Of a stretch of 64,000 nucleotides of DNA, positions 52,058 through 60,507 are shown piece by piece (position 1 is the first letter of the stretch; each line of letters begins with the position of its first letter). The stretch is from Marinirhabdus sp050859505 (GTDB lineage Bacteria > Bacteroidota > Bacteroidia > Flavobacteriales > Flavobacteriaceae): positions 248,001-312,000 of the forward strand of contig NZ_CP193934.1 of the NCBI RefSeq assembly GCF_050859505.1. Direction: 5' to 3'. The notes under the pieces are model-generated. The model worked only from the letters and a program-made list of their open reading frames with translations. It was not told the DNA's origin and searched no databases. The position numbers and the translations under genes are program-made.

Positions 52058-52447
52058 TTGGAAACTGAATTATCATACAAGACAGATGTGCATAGAAGAC
52101 TTTGCATCAAAAAAGATCTAATTGAATTGAGTCAATGGATAGATACACTGTCTACTATTAATACTGAAATAGGTTCTTTAAAAGTAATTGAAAAACAACT
52201 CTTAAAAGACCATAGTCTTGAAATGAACCTGCAGGGATTGCGAAGAAAGAATACGTTAGTAATGGGAATGCTATGCAAATATGAACAAGAACTTACTAAA
52301 GAATATGAATACGGGAAAAAAGAATACAATGTAACACGGGCCAAAGAGCACGAAAAAAAACGCGATGTTCATGCTACATTTATTCAGGAATTTACGCAAC
52401 TAAAAAAAGGGATATATCAAAAATTATCCAGGTATCAACGCAGATAA
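52058..52447 (+). CDS. helical protein of unknown function, second of two related
   Basis: A 129-residue all-helical, basic protein starting with TTG at 52058, 6 bases after the previous stop. Matching segments with its neighbour are DLIELSQWIDTLSTINTEIG and RAKEHEKKRDVHATF. A pair of such coiled-coil proteins may form a heterodimer. Function unknown. Operon position before the universal stress gene (11 bases). Confidence 0.55.
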   Translation: METELSYKTDVHRRLCIKKDLIELSQWIDTLSTINTEIGSLKVIEKQLLKDHSLEMNLQGLRRKNTLVMGMLCKYEQELTKEYEYGKKEYNVTRAKEHEKKRDVHATFIQEFTQLKKGIYQKLSRYQRR

Positions 52448-52458
52448 AACATATAACT

Positions 52459-53301
52459 ATGAAAAAGATTTTAATTCCTATCGACTTTAAATTCAATAGT
52501 TATGATGCTATTGATTATGCTATCAATTTTTTTAAGCGAGAACAATGTGATTTTTATTTTTTAAACACTTATTCTTATAATACTGAAGGCCTCAATGCTA
52601 TACACTTACTTCAGGCAGATAAATATTGGTTTGAAAAACCAAAACAAGATTCTGAAAAAAATCTTGGAAATCTCATTCAAAAATATACTTATACTAATCT
52701 AGATAAGAAACATTATTTTAATGCACTATCTGAGTGTACAGATTTGGTTGAAGGGATTAAAAAAACGATTAAAGAAATTGAAATTGACTTAGTCGTGCTG
52801 CCAGGAAAAGAAGACAGCAATGATACTACTGAAAAGTATAGTAAAAATACGAAACGTATCATAGAAAACATAAGGGGATGCCCCGTGATGGTGATACCGT
52901 TTTCGGCAAAACTTCATAAAAACCCCGAATTTGTATTGGTTTCAAATTTTGAAGAGGAACTTCCTACCGCCGAACTTCGAAATTGGTATGAGTTGGTTAA
53001 GATCGCGAAAGGAACTATTAAGATAGTGACACTTTCCGGGAAAGATTCTATGTCCACAACTCAGAAAGAGAATCAGAAACGTGTACGTTTTGAAATTGAA
53101 GGATATTTCAAAAGTCAAATTACTATAGAATATATAGAAACTATTCGTGATTTGAAAGATTTCGCCAATGATCATTCAGATTATATTATTTGTTTGATGG
53201 ACAGAAAACCGGATTTTTGGAGAATCTGTGGTATTACCCACTCTCAAGTAACCAATTTAGGCCCTTTACGAAATACTCCTTTAATAGCTTTACACCATTA
53301 A
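52459..53301 (+). CDS. universal stress protein with two Usp domains
   Basis: A 280-residue cytoplasmic protein. The first Usp domain (1-150) begins KKILIPIDFKFNSYDAIDYA and ends with a glycine-poor RIIENIRGCPVMVIPFSA; the second (about 152-280) is more diverged (FVLVSNFEEELPTAELRNWY, DYIICLMDRKPDFW). The usual ATP-binding G-x2-G-x9-G(S/T) motif is not evident, so it may be a non-ATP-binding type. In Bacteroidota such proteins commonly accompany stationary-phase or hypoxic stress genes. It is the last large gene in the sigma-54 operon. Confidence 0.85.
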   Translation: MKKILIPIDFKFNSYDAIDYAINFFKREQCDFYFLNTYSYNTEGLNAIHLLQADKYWFEKPKQDSEKNLGNLIQKYTYTNLDKKHYFNALSECTDLVEGIKKTIKEIEIDLVVLPGKEDSNDTTEKYSKNTKRIIENIRGCPVMVIPFSAKLHKNPEFVLVSNFEEELPTAELRNWYELVKIAKGTIKIVTLSGKDSMSTTQKENQKRVRFEIEGYFKSQITIEYIETIRDLKDFANDHSDYIICLMDRKPDFWRICGITHSQVTNLGPLRNTPLIALHH

Positions 53302-53423
53302 AAGGAAGAAAATGAGCCATTGTAAATATAATATTTTACTAATTTTTGGTCTTTCTACCACTGCTATCCTCCGTAGGTTAGTTCTTACTTCAATTTTTCA
53401 CTAAATTGCTAAAAATATCAATA

Positions 53424-53639
53424 ATGAAAATATTAGAAGAAGCTAAAGATTTTGAAAATGCAACGATGAGCAATATGACGACTAGTGATAGAGTTTCTGC
53501 TTCTCGGGAAGCAAAACGACTTATCTTAGGCATTAATGAAGTTTATAAAGAAACACAAGACCCAGAATTAATGGATTTAATGAAGCGTCTTACTGAAAAA
53601 AAGAAGAAGATTGAAGTTAGATTGAAAGGCAGACCTTAA
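53424..53639 (+). CDS. small helical protein, 71 residues
   Basis: Starts at the ATG 53424 (an upstream in-frame start at 53406 adds six residues and is less likely). The product is helical and charged (EEAKDFENATMSNMTTSDR, then EAKRLILGINEVYKETQD, LMDLMKRLTEKKKKIEVRLK). No family is known to me. It lies 122 bases after the stress protein, on the same strand, possibly in the same transcript, and before a hairpin at 53702-53745. Confidence 0.5.
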   Translation: MKILEEAKDFENATMSNMTTSDRVSASREAKRLILGINEVYKETQDPELMDLMKRLTEKKKKIEVRLKGRP

Positions 53640-53701
53640 GACATCTATCAGGCTTAGATGATTTTTGATGGTCTATCGAAGGATTCTTGACGAATACAAC
53701 T

Positions 53702-53745
53702 TACAGACACGTGGCACCGTATATATGCGGTGTATCTGTTTTTGA
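53702..53745 (+). terminator. probable terminator hairpin
   Basis: CACCGTATATATGCGGTG is an almost perfect self-complementary core (two symmetric mismatches), flanked by CAGA...TCTG, which can extend the stem with a bulge, then TTTTT. Confidence 0.4.
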
Positions 53746-53889
53746 TATCCACTCTTGATTTCACTATGGGAAGTTTATCTTTTAATTTTCCTAGCAACCC
53801 CATGGTATAATTCGGTTTGTCGATAACAAAAATTAAGAATGTAACTTCTCTTTAATTTCCTTAACTTGCATTCAGACGCAAAACAATAT

Positions 53890-54501
53890 ATGAAAACTAC
53901 TATCTGGCTGCTGCTGGTATTATTTATTTTTACAAGTTGCTCCACTTCCAAAGTAATTCCATCTCAATGGGTATCTGAAAATTTTCAAAATCAGAAATTC
54001 GACAGCATTTTAGTGTATGCAAGTACAGAAGATCGTACTCTTCAAAAAGAGTTTGAAGATATGATGGCTATAGCACTCGTGAAGGAAGGAATTACACCGC
54101 TTAAAATGCATGAGGTATTTCCTGAAATTGCCTATAAAGATAATCACTCACAAGAAGAGATCAATCAGTTTGTTTTAGAGTGTAAAGGAAAGAACATCAA
54201 TAAGGTGTTATTGGCTTCACAGAAATCGATTTCAGTAGATACCATGGTCGCTAAGTCCTTACGCAATTACATGAATTCTCTGGAACCGTTAAAGTTGGGA
54301 AGTACCAGTGTGGATAACCTGGAGTATGATAAGAAAGAATTAACTACTTACACTTTAGAAGCGGTTGTTTACGATATAGCAGTTACCTCAGAAGACAAAC
54401 CAATTGCGTCTACTACCCTAAAAGCAACCAACCCAAAATCTCCTAAAAGATTAAAGAAAAAGTTTTTAAATTCTATCGTATCTCTTTTTAAGCGTAATTA
54501 G
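53890..54501 (+). CDS. lipoprotein of unknown function
   Basis: A 203-residue lipoprotein: MKTTIWLLLVLFIFTSC with Cys17. The ATG at 53890 is chosen because it opens the signal peptide directly. The mature part has alternating strands and helices (FDSILVYASTEDRTLQKEFE, MAIALVKEGITPLKMHEVFP, YTLEAVVYDIAVTSEDKPIA) resembling the 'DUF4136/curli-like' lipoprotein layout, but I cannot place it. It lies just before the TetR gene, without an obvious operon link. Confidence 0.65.
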   Translation: MKTTIWLLLVLFIFTSCSTSKVIPSQWVSENFQNQKFDSILVYASTEDRTLQKEFEDMMAIALVKEGITPLKMHEVFPEIAYKDNHSQEEINQFVLECKGKNINKVLLASQKSISVDTMVAKSLRNYMNSLEPLKLGSTSVDNLEYDKKELTTYTLEAVVYDIAVTSEDKPIASTTLKATNPKSPKRLKKKFLNSIVSLFKRN

Positions 54502-54649
54502 CTATTTTAACAGAGCTATCGAGAGACTCCTTAATAACGCCATCTTTAGCCATTTAGTTAAATTTTAGGCATCCTACCGGCTTTTGTATCACCCTTCATT
54601 TCATTTCAATTTTTGAATTTATTATTTTTATGTTAAATCTTTTTTTATT

Positions 54650-54671
54650 ACTAACCAACTGGTTAGTTTTG
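54650..54671 (+). promoter_or_regulatory. TetR operator overlapping the -7 box of its own gene
   Basis: ACTAACCAACTGGTTAGT (54650-54667) has perfect 8-base arms around AC, and the -7 box TAGTTTTG (54664-54671) begins within its right arm. Binding would block RNA polymerase, so autorepression is expected. Confidence 0.7.
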
Positions 54672-54688
54672 TGCTGTATTTAAAAATC

Positions 54689-55252
54689 ATGGCACGAAAA
54701 AAAGAATATATTGAAGAAGAAGTTATTGAAAAAGCTATGAATATCTTTTGGCAAAATGGCTATGAAAATACTTCCATGCAAATGCTTGAAAAAGAAATGG
54801 GCATTAATAAATTCTCTATTTATTCAAGTTTTGGAAGTAAAAATGGTGTTTTTCTTGAAAGCTTAAAATGCTATAAATCTAAAATACGGGCCATCTTTGA
54901 AAAATTTATTGAAGCTTCAAATGGAGTTGAAGACATTAAACAATTTTTTTATGATTCGATATACGTAAGTCATCAAGCAGGTAATCATAAAGGGTGTCTG
55001 ATAACCAATACCTATAATGAATTCTCAGAAAGTGAAGACCTTTTAATTAAAGACCAGATGAATACATTCATGGGGGATCTTAAAAATATTTTCATTGAAA
55101 AATTGAAAATGGATGCTACCAAAGACGAAGAAACAATATGCAAACAGGCAAATTATTTGGTATTGGCTAAGCACGGTTTGGCTGCAGCATCAAGAGTTAA
55201 TACGCAAAAAGAAATTGAAGACTATATTGAGATGACATTTAAAAACCTATAA
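54689..55252 (+). CDS. TetR/AcrR-family regulator
   Basis: A 187-residue regulator with an N-terminal helix-turn-helix (ENTSMQMLEKEMGINKFSIYSSFGSKNGVF) and an all-helical ligand domain that contains HQAGNHKGCLITNTYNEF, a Cys/Asn-rich stretch typical of the TetR_C_16/AefR-like class. The start at 54689 (MARKKEYIEE) is preferred. Likely targets are its own promoter and the following gene group, since a similar operator stands before the AhpD-like gene. Confidence 0.9.
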   Translation: MARKKEYIEEEVIEKAMNIFWQNGYENTSMQMLEKEMGINKFSIYSSFGSKNGVFLESLKCYKSKIRAIFEKFIEASNGVEDIKQFFYDSIYVSHQAGNHKGCLITNTYNEFSESEDLLIKDQMNTFMGDLKNIFIEKLKMDATKDEETICKQANYLVLAKHGLAAASRVNTQKEIEDYIEMTFKNL

Positions 55253-55269
55253 CCCTTTTTTTCACACGA

Positions 55270-55289
55270 ATCTAAACGATTGTTTAGAT
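55270..55289 (+). promoter_or_regulatory. second TetR-type operator, before the AhpD-like gene
   Basis: ATCTAAACGATTGTTTAGAT has perfect 8-base arms around GATT. Aligned on the 16-base frame CTAA.....TTAG, it matches the operator at 54650-54667 at 12 of 16 positions, so the same TetR protein probably binds both. Confidence 0.6.
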
Positions 55290-55324
55290 AAAATTAATAT
55301 TCAAATAAATTTAAAACGTAACCT

Positions 55325-55888
55325 ATGACAACATTAAAAGTTCACAACATCGAAACTGCACCAGAGGAAAGCAAACAATTATTAGAAAAATCACAAAAAG
55401 CGTATGGCATGATTCCAGGTCTACACGGTGTTTTAGCGGGAGCTCCGGGAGCCCTAGAAGCATACCAAACACTACACGAGTTATTTGTAAACTCTTCATT
55501 CAACAATGAAGAATTAACAGTGGTATGGCAAACAATAAACGTTGAACACGAATGTCATTATTGTGTGCCTGCACATACAGGGATAGCAAAAATGATGAAA
55601 GTTGATGATGCCATTACAGAAGCATTGCGTAATGAAACATCGCTTGCCAACCCAAAACTGGAAGCGTTACGCACGATGACTTTAACAATAGTTCGTAATC
55701 GTGGACACGTAACTCCAGAAAATTTAACTACTTTTTATGCTGCTGGATATGGTGAGAGACAACTGTTAGAAATTATTTTAGGACTGTCTCAAAAAACAAT
55801 TAGTAATTATGTAAACCATATAGCCAACACGCCCGTTGATGAAGGTTTCCAGAAATTTGCTTGGACTAAAGAAAATGAGGTTTCGTAA
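55325..55888 (+). CDS. carboxymuconolactone decarboxylase-family (AhpD-like) protein
   Basis: A 187-residue protein with the CMD domain and the AhpD redox motif: EHECHYCVPAHTG with Cys77 and Cys80 and His84. This CxxC plus His is the hallmark of alkyl hydroperoxidase members rather than true decarboxylases. It likely acts in thiol-based peroxide or electrophile detoxification. It is the first gene downstream of the TetR gene and ends at a strong terminator. Confidence 0.88.
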   Translation: MTTLKVHNIETAPEESKQLLEKSQKAYGMIPGLHGVLAGAPGALEAYQTLHELFVNSSFNNEELTVVWQTINVEHECHYCVPAHTGIAKMMKVDDAITEALRNETSLANPKLEALRTMTLTIVRNRGHVTPENLTTFYAAGYGERQLLEIILGLSQKTISNYVNHIANTPVDEGFQKFAWTKENEVS

Positions 55889-55917
55889 TCCTCAAAACCA
55901 CAGATTTAATAGTCAAC

Positions 55918-55947
55918 ATAAGCCTTCCGTTTATCCGGAAGGCTTAT
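55918..55947 (+). terminator. rho-independent terminator after the AhpD-like gene
   Basis: ATAAGCCTTCCG pairs perfectly with CGGAAGGCTTAT (12 base pairs) around a 6-base loop. The following T content is modest, but the stem is strong. Confidence 0.75.
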
Positions 55948-56094
55948 TATCAAATACGTAGCGATCAAAAAATTGGAACTATGAGTATTTCAGTAAAAAA
56001 TAAGATCAATTTTGGGGCTAAACGTAAAGAGTATCGCAGGAATTTTATTAAATTATGAATACCATATAAAAACCAACGAAATACAAAAAACTAC

Positions 56095-56907
56095 ATGAAA
56101 ATTAACATAGCAGCTGGGATACTAAGCATCCTACTAATGTCTTGCGGCAATAATGATAAAGTAAATTCGCAAAAAGAGACCGCTCCGAACTTTCAAAATA
56201 AAGGTCACGAATTAGTGCATACTATGGCACAAAAGGTAGGCACCTATGATAAACTTCTTGAAAAGAATGATGTTACGTATACCTATACCTATCAAACACC
56301 AGATGGCAAAACGGATGTCGCCACTGAGAAGTATCTTTTTAAAGATGAATTATCATATGGCGCCTATACACAACACGAAAGAACTTTACCACAACTCCAA
56401 GGACTCATAGAGCAAGGATATAACGGAACGGAATTCTGGCTAAAGCACAATGAAGCAATCTTAACAGATGAAGACTTCATAAAAAAAGTTCAGTTTAATA
56501 GACCCACTAATTTTTATTGGTTCACCATGATGCAAAAATTATTGGATACTGGTTTAAAATACGAATATATAGGAGAAGAAATAATAAAAGGTAATGACTA
56601 TGATATCGTGAAAGTAACTTTCGATTCAAATGAAAATAAGGCCACAGATACCTATCAATTATATATTAATAAAAAGACAGCGTTAGTTGACCAATTTCTT
56701 TTTACTGTAGCTGATTTTAATATAATTGACACCCCTAATTTGATGAAACTTGAATATGAAACTATAGACGGATTCTTACTACCCACAAAACGAAAATATA
56801 AAAAGTCTACATGGAATGCCGATGAAACTGATGCCCCTTGGATACTAGTAAATTGGTCTGATATAAAATTTAATAACAGCTTCACAAAAGAAGATTTCGA
56901 AAAATAA
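56095..56907 (+). CDS. DUF6503-family lipoprotein
   Basis: A 270-residue lipoprotein: ILSILLMSC with Cys17. The body is beta-rich with LKYEYIGEEIIKGNDYDIVK, then TDTYQLYINKKTALVDQFLF and YETIDGFLLPTKRKY, a pattern I associate with DUF6503 of Bacteroidota, related in layout to LolA/outer-membrane lipoprotein-sorting domains. The role is unknown. It is followed by a DsbA-like gene 34 bases on, suggesting a link to redox or envelope processes. Confidence 0.75.
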   Translation: MKINIAAGILSILLMSCGNNDKVNSQKETAPNFQNKGHELVHTMAQKVGTYDKLLEKNDVTYTYTYQTPDGKTDVATEKYLFKDELSYGAYTQHERTLPQLQGLIEQGYNGTEFWLKHNEAILTDEDFIKKVQFNRPTNFYWFTMMQKLLDTGLKYEYIGEEIIKGNDYDIVKVTFDSNENKATDTYQLYINKKTALVDQFLFTVADFNIIDTPNLMKLEYETIDGFLLPTKRKYKKSTWNADETDAPWILVNWSDIKFNNSFTKEDFEK

Positions 56908-56941
56908 ATAGCCAACTCATTTATAACTAAACACGGAGATT

Positions 56942-57586
56942 ATGATGGATAAACTTAAAATTGATATTGTATCAGATGTGGTATGTCCTTGGTGTACCAT
57001 TGGATACAAACGTCTGGAAAAAGCCATTTCAGAACTAGGAATTGAAGACCAGGTAGAAATTGAATGGCATCCTTTCGAGCTAAACCCCAATATGCCCAAG
57101 GAAGGTCAAAATATAACAGAGCACATTACCGAAAAATATGGTTCTACCCCAGAACAGCAAGAAGAATCGCAACAGCGAATGACAGCTATTGGTGAAGAAG
57201 TTGGTTTTACGTTCGATTATTTTGAAGATATGAGAATAGTAAACACCTTCAAAGCTCACATTTTATTAGACTATGCTAAAGAATTCAACAAGCAAACCAA
57301 CTTAAAAATGCGTTTAACAACTGCATTTTTTAGTGAACGGAAGGATGTTTCAGATAGCGATATTTTAAAACAAGCGCTACTGGACGTTGGTTTAAATGCT
57401 GAAGAAGGATTAGCAAGATTGGACACTGAAGAAGCACGTAGCGCGACAAGAAACAAACAAGAATATTGGAAAAATTTAGGTGTAAATTCAGTTCCAACTA
57501 TTGTGTTTAACAAAAAAAGTGCTGTAACAGGTGCACAACCTGTCGATACTTTTAAGCAAGTCTTATCAGAATTCATTGCGGAATAG
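56942..57586 (+). CDS. DsbA-family oxidoreductase (FrnE-like)
   Basis: A 214-residue thioredoxin-fold protein without signal peptide. The active site is CPWC (C15-P-W-C18) at the end of the first strand, followed by a helical insertion typical of 2-hydroxychromene-2-carboxylate isomerase/FrnE members, and the cis-Pro loop in VNSVPTIVFN. FrnE proteins are cytoplasmic disulfide oxidoreductases that can respond to oxidative stress. The AhpD-like gene nearby fits the same theme. Confidence 0.9.
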   Translation: MMDKLKIDIVSDVVCPWCTIGYKRLEKAISELGIEDQVEIEWHPFELNPNMPKEGQNITEHITEKYGSTPEQQEESQQRMTAIGEEVGFTFDYFEDMRIVNTFKAHILLDYAKEFNKQTNLKMRLTTAFFSERKDVSDSDILKQALLDVGLNAEEGLARLDTEEARSATRNKQEYWKNLGVNSVPTIVFNKKSAVTGAQPVDTFKQVLSEFIAE

Positions 57587-57644
57587 CACTATCCTATCAG
57601 TACAGAAAAATACCAAAAGAAATTTTATTTAAATCATTGAAATT

Positions 57645-58400
57645 ATGGAAACAACTAAAAATGTAGCGCCCACTACAATTTCAGGAAGTACGCAAAAAAG
57701 CAAAGAAAAGTTTATAGAGAAAACGCGCCCTAAGGTTTTATTCTTTGATGTAAATGAAACACTTTTAGACCTCACTCCATTGAAAAAGCAAGTGAGTAAA
57801 ATTTTAAACGGAAAAGAAGAAGTCATCTCTCTATGGTTTACCACTATGCTACACTATTCTTTGGTGACTACTGCCAGTGGGCAGTATGAGCATTTTGGCA
57901 ATATTGGTGCTGCTACATTACAAATGGTAGCAGCAAATAATGGAATTTTCATTCATGAGGATGAGGCACGGAACACGGTTATAAATACAATACGGAACCT
58001 TCCAGCGCATCCTGAAGTAAAAGCCGCTTTAACGCAATTAAAAAAGGATGGGTATACCTTAGTATCATTCACTAATTCTTCAAATGAAGGCGTGAGAGAG
58101 CAATTTGAAAATGCTGGTTTAACCCAATATTTCGATGAACGATTGAGTGTTGAAGCTGTTGGTAAGTTTAAGCCCTTTTCAGAAACGTATGCCTGGGCTG
58201 CAAGCAAAATGGATGTAAAACCTGAAGCGTGTATGCTTATCGCAGCTCACGGTTGGGATGTTGCAGGCGCATTGTGGGCAGGTTGGCGTGCGGCATTTAT
58301 TAGCAGACCCGGACAACAAGTATTTCCGTTGGCACCTCAAACAGAAATTGTAGCATCCAACTTAAAAAATGTAGCCGATATTCTTATAACCTACAAATAA
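57645..58400 (+). CDS. haloacid dehalogenase, type II
   Basis: A 251-residue HAD enzyme. Motif I is FFDVNETLLDL with Asp35 as nucleophile, motif II is TLVSFTNSSNEG, motif III is the Lys in GKFKPFSETYAWA, and motif IV is the acidic LIAAHGWDVAGALWAG. The AHxWDxxGA pattern is typical of L-2-haloacid dehalogenases, but the family also includes enzymes with other substrates. An N-terminal extension of about 28 residues precedes the fold. It ends the redox/detoxification group. Confidence 0.88.
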   Translation: METTKNVAPTTISGSTQKSKEKFIEKTRPKVLFFDVNETLLDLTPLKKQVSKILNGKEEVISLWFTTMLHYSLVTTASGQYEHFGNIGAATLQMVAANNGIFIHEDEARNTVINTIRNLPAHPEVKAALTQLKKDGYTLVSFTNSSNEGVREQFENAGLTQYFDERLSVEAVGKFKPFSETYAWAASKMDVKPEACMLIAAHGWDVAGALWAGWRAAFISRPGQQVFPLAPQTEIVASNLKNVADILITYK

Positions 58401-58483
58401 ATCATTACAGCAGAATAGTGCCTCTAATTTCTATGTAGAGAGCAATTTGAAAAGCTTCAGTTTATTTTACTTTAAATAGATTC

Positions 58484-59077
58484 CTATTCAAAATAAGAAT
58501 TTGAATACGTACGAGTAGTGATTCCTTTTAAATTGTAAACAATTAAATACCGAACCAGAATCTCATTGGAATATACATTGAATAGATTATCATTTTTAAA
58601 TGCAATATGGTCAATGCGCAAAAAGTAGAGTTCGCAAACCAGATTAAGCGAGACCTCATCTTTAATCAAACCTTTACTTTTAGCTTCTTTCAATAACGAT
58701 AAAATCGTACTGTAAACTAACTGGTTTGAAAAATTAGTAAAGACCTTGTCGGCTTTCGGATAATATTTCTTAATCCCGAATAAAAAGGAGGGTTTGAAAT
58801 GCTTTAGGTATTCAAACCCTTTTTTATAAATAAGAATAACTTTTACAATGGGATCTTCACGGGAATTAGTTACAATGGCTTCAACTTCTAAAAGGTATTT
58901 ATCCAGCAAAAAAGACAGGCTTTGAGTGACTAAGTCTTCTTTATTTTTAAAATATTTGTAAATTGTCTTTTTTGAAATAGCCAGTTTTTGGGCCAATTCA
59001 TCAAGTGTGAATCGTTTACTACCAAAGGTTGTAAAGTTAACGATGGAGCATTCTAAAAGTTTCGATTTTGTAATCAT
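58484..59077 (-). CDS. TetR-family regulator of the RND efflux operon
   Basis: A 197-residue protein with the TetR helix-turn-helix KRFTLDELAQKLAISKKTIYKYFKNKEDLV, read as FTLDELAQKLAISKKTIYKY within residues about 22-43, and an all-helical ligand domain. It is the last gene of the efflux operon, 11 bases after the outer-membrane factor stop. It probably represses the whole operon, whose promoter is outside this window. The convergent haloacid dehalogenase ends 83 bases away. Confidence 0.88.
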   Translation of the reverse strand: MITKSKLLECSIVNFTTFGSKRFTLDELAQKLAISKKTIYKYFKNKEDLVTQSLSFLLDKYLLEVEAIVTNSREDPIVKVILIYKKGFEYLKHFKPSFLFGIKKYYPKADKVFTNFSNQLVYSTILSLLKEAKSKGLIKDEVSLNLVCELYFLRIDHIAFKNDNLFNVYSNEILVRYLIVYNLKGITTRTYSNSYFE

Positions 59078-59088
59078 CTCCGGTTATT

Positions 59089-60507
59089 CTATCTCCATCC
59101 ACCCCCAAGAGCTTCGTATAAATCTACGATCGCTACTAATTGCTGTAGTTTACTATCTATACTACTAAGCTCTGCATTTAATGCGCTCTGCCTTGCTGTT
59201 AATAAATCTAAGTAGTTTGCATACCCATTTTTAAGTAATTCTTCGGAGTTTTCTTCGGCAGTTCGCAATGCTTCCACTTCATTTTTTCTGAATTCTAATT
59301 TTTTAGTTTCAGCATCATAAGAAAACAATGCGTTAGACACTTCATTACCAGCTATAAGCAAGGTCTTTTTAAACTGAAGTAAAGATTCCTCTTGTTGTGC
59401 TATCGCAACTTCTTTTTGTGTTTTTAGCTGTCTTCTATTTAAAAGCGGTTGTGTTAAACTTCCAATAATTGTAGCGAACAAAGAATTTGCATTTAGCAGT
59501 TTATCCAGTTCTAAACTTTGAAGCCCTCCAGAAGCCGTTAAGGTCAATGATGGATACAAGTTACTTCTAGCCACATTCGTAAGTTCAAAAGATTGTATTA
59601 AACCATACTCTGCTGCCATAACATCTGGTCTGTTACGTAACAAAGTTGCCGGCACACCAAGTTTTAGATCCTGCTCAATTTTCTGAAGATCCAAGCTACT
59701 TCTTTCAAAATCCTGCGGCGCTTTGCCTAACAGCACACTCAGTGTATTTTCTGCTTTAAAAATGGCTGTCTCAATATCTACTTCTAGAGCTCTTGCATTA
59801 TTATATTGCGCTATGTTCTGGTCTACTGCAACCTGCGTAACCTGGCCTGCATCTTTTAATGCTTTAATGGTTTCTACACTACTTTCTCTACTCTCTATAG
59901 TTTTTCTGGTCACTTGCAGTTGTTCATCTAGAGCCAGCAAGGTGTAATACGTATTTGCAATACTTGAAATTAACTGCGTTTTTACTGCTTGGTGTCCTGC
60001 AACACTTTGTAAATATGCTGCCTGCGTTGCTCTCTTAGTACTACGTATTTTTCCCCAGATATCGGCTTCCCATGATAAATCTGCAGTAATGTCATACGTA
60101 TCCAAACTTCCACTAAACAGAGAACCAAACTGACTGTTTTGTGAAAATTCTTGATGTGTAAAATTAGGACCTACGCTTAAAGTTGGCAGGTATCCTGCTT
60201 TTCCTTGTTTTGCATAGGCTTGCGCAGCTATCATTTGCTGAATTGCAATACGAACATCCATATTATTTTGTAACCCTTCTTCTATATACTGCTGAAGCTG
60301 TTGGTCTGTAAATAATGTTTTCCAGGATACATCGGCAATAGAAATACTATCTGCCGGAAGGTTTTCGGTTCTGTAAAGCGCTTCGGTTTTTATGTCTAAA
60401 TCTGGCCTAACATACTCTTTTGCTACAAAACAACTTTGTAATGTTAACGTAACCACCAGCAATAAAACTGCTTTACTAAAATTTCTATGTTTTAAAATTG
60501 ATTTCAT
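59089..60507 (-). CDS. RND efflux outer-membrane factor (OprM/NodT type), lipoprotein
   Basis: A 472-residue TolC-like lipoprotein (LLLVVTLTLQSC; Cys26) that forms the outer-membrane channel of a tripartite efflux pump. Two OEP repeats are visible: one with DLSWEADIWGKIRSTKRATQ, the second with LLRNRPDVMAAEYGLIQ, and the end LYEALGGGWR is standard for NodT-type proteins. Its start ATG shares one base with the pump gene's stop (TAATG), so the two are translationally coupled. Confidence 0.95.
   Translation of the reverse strand: MKSILKHRNFSKAVLLLVVTLTLQSCFVAKEYVRPDLDIKTEALYRTENLPADSISIADVSWKTLFTDQQLQQYIEEGLQNNMDVRIAIQQMIAAQAYAKQGKAGYLPTLSVGPNFTHQEFSQNSQFGSLFSGSLDTYDITADLSWEADIWGKIRSTKRATQAAYLQSVAGHQAVKTQLISSIANTYYTLLALDEQLQVTRKTIESRESSVETIKALKDAGQVTQVAVDQNIAQYNNARALEVDIETAIFKAENTLSVLLGKAPQDFERSSLDLQKIEQDLKLGVPATLLRNRPDVMAAEYGLIQSFELTNVARSNLYPSLTLTASGGLQSLELDKLLNANSLFATIIGSLTQPLLNRRQLKTQKEVAIAQQEESLLQFKKTLLIAGNEVSNALFSYDAETKKLEFRKNEVEALRTAEENSEELLKNGYANYLDLLTARQSALNAELSSIDSKLQQLVAIVDLYEALGGGWR

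Noticed and set aside
53711..53733. TGGCAC followed by TGC resembling a second sigma-54 promoter
   Set aside because: The GG to GC distance is 12 bases instead of the required 10, and the sequence forms a self-complementary core better explained as a terminator.
55981..56058. A 25-residue open frame before the DUF6503 lipoprotein
   Set aside because: Too short to support by composition, with no promoter or structure suggesting a leader peptide. Kept only as a note.
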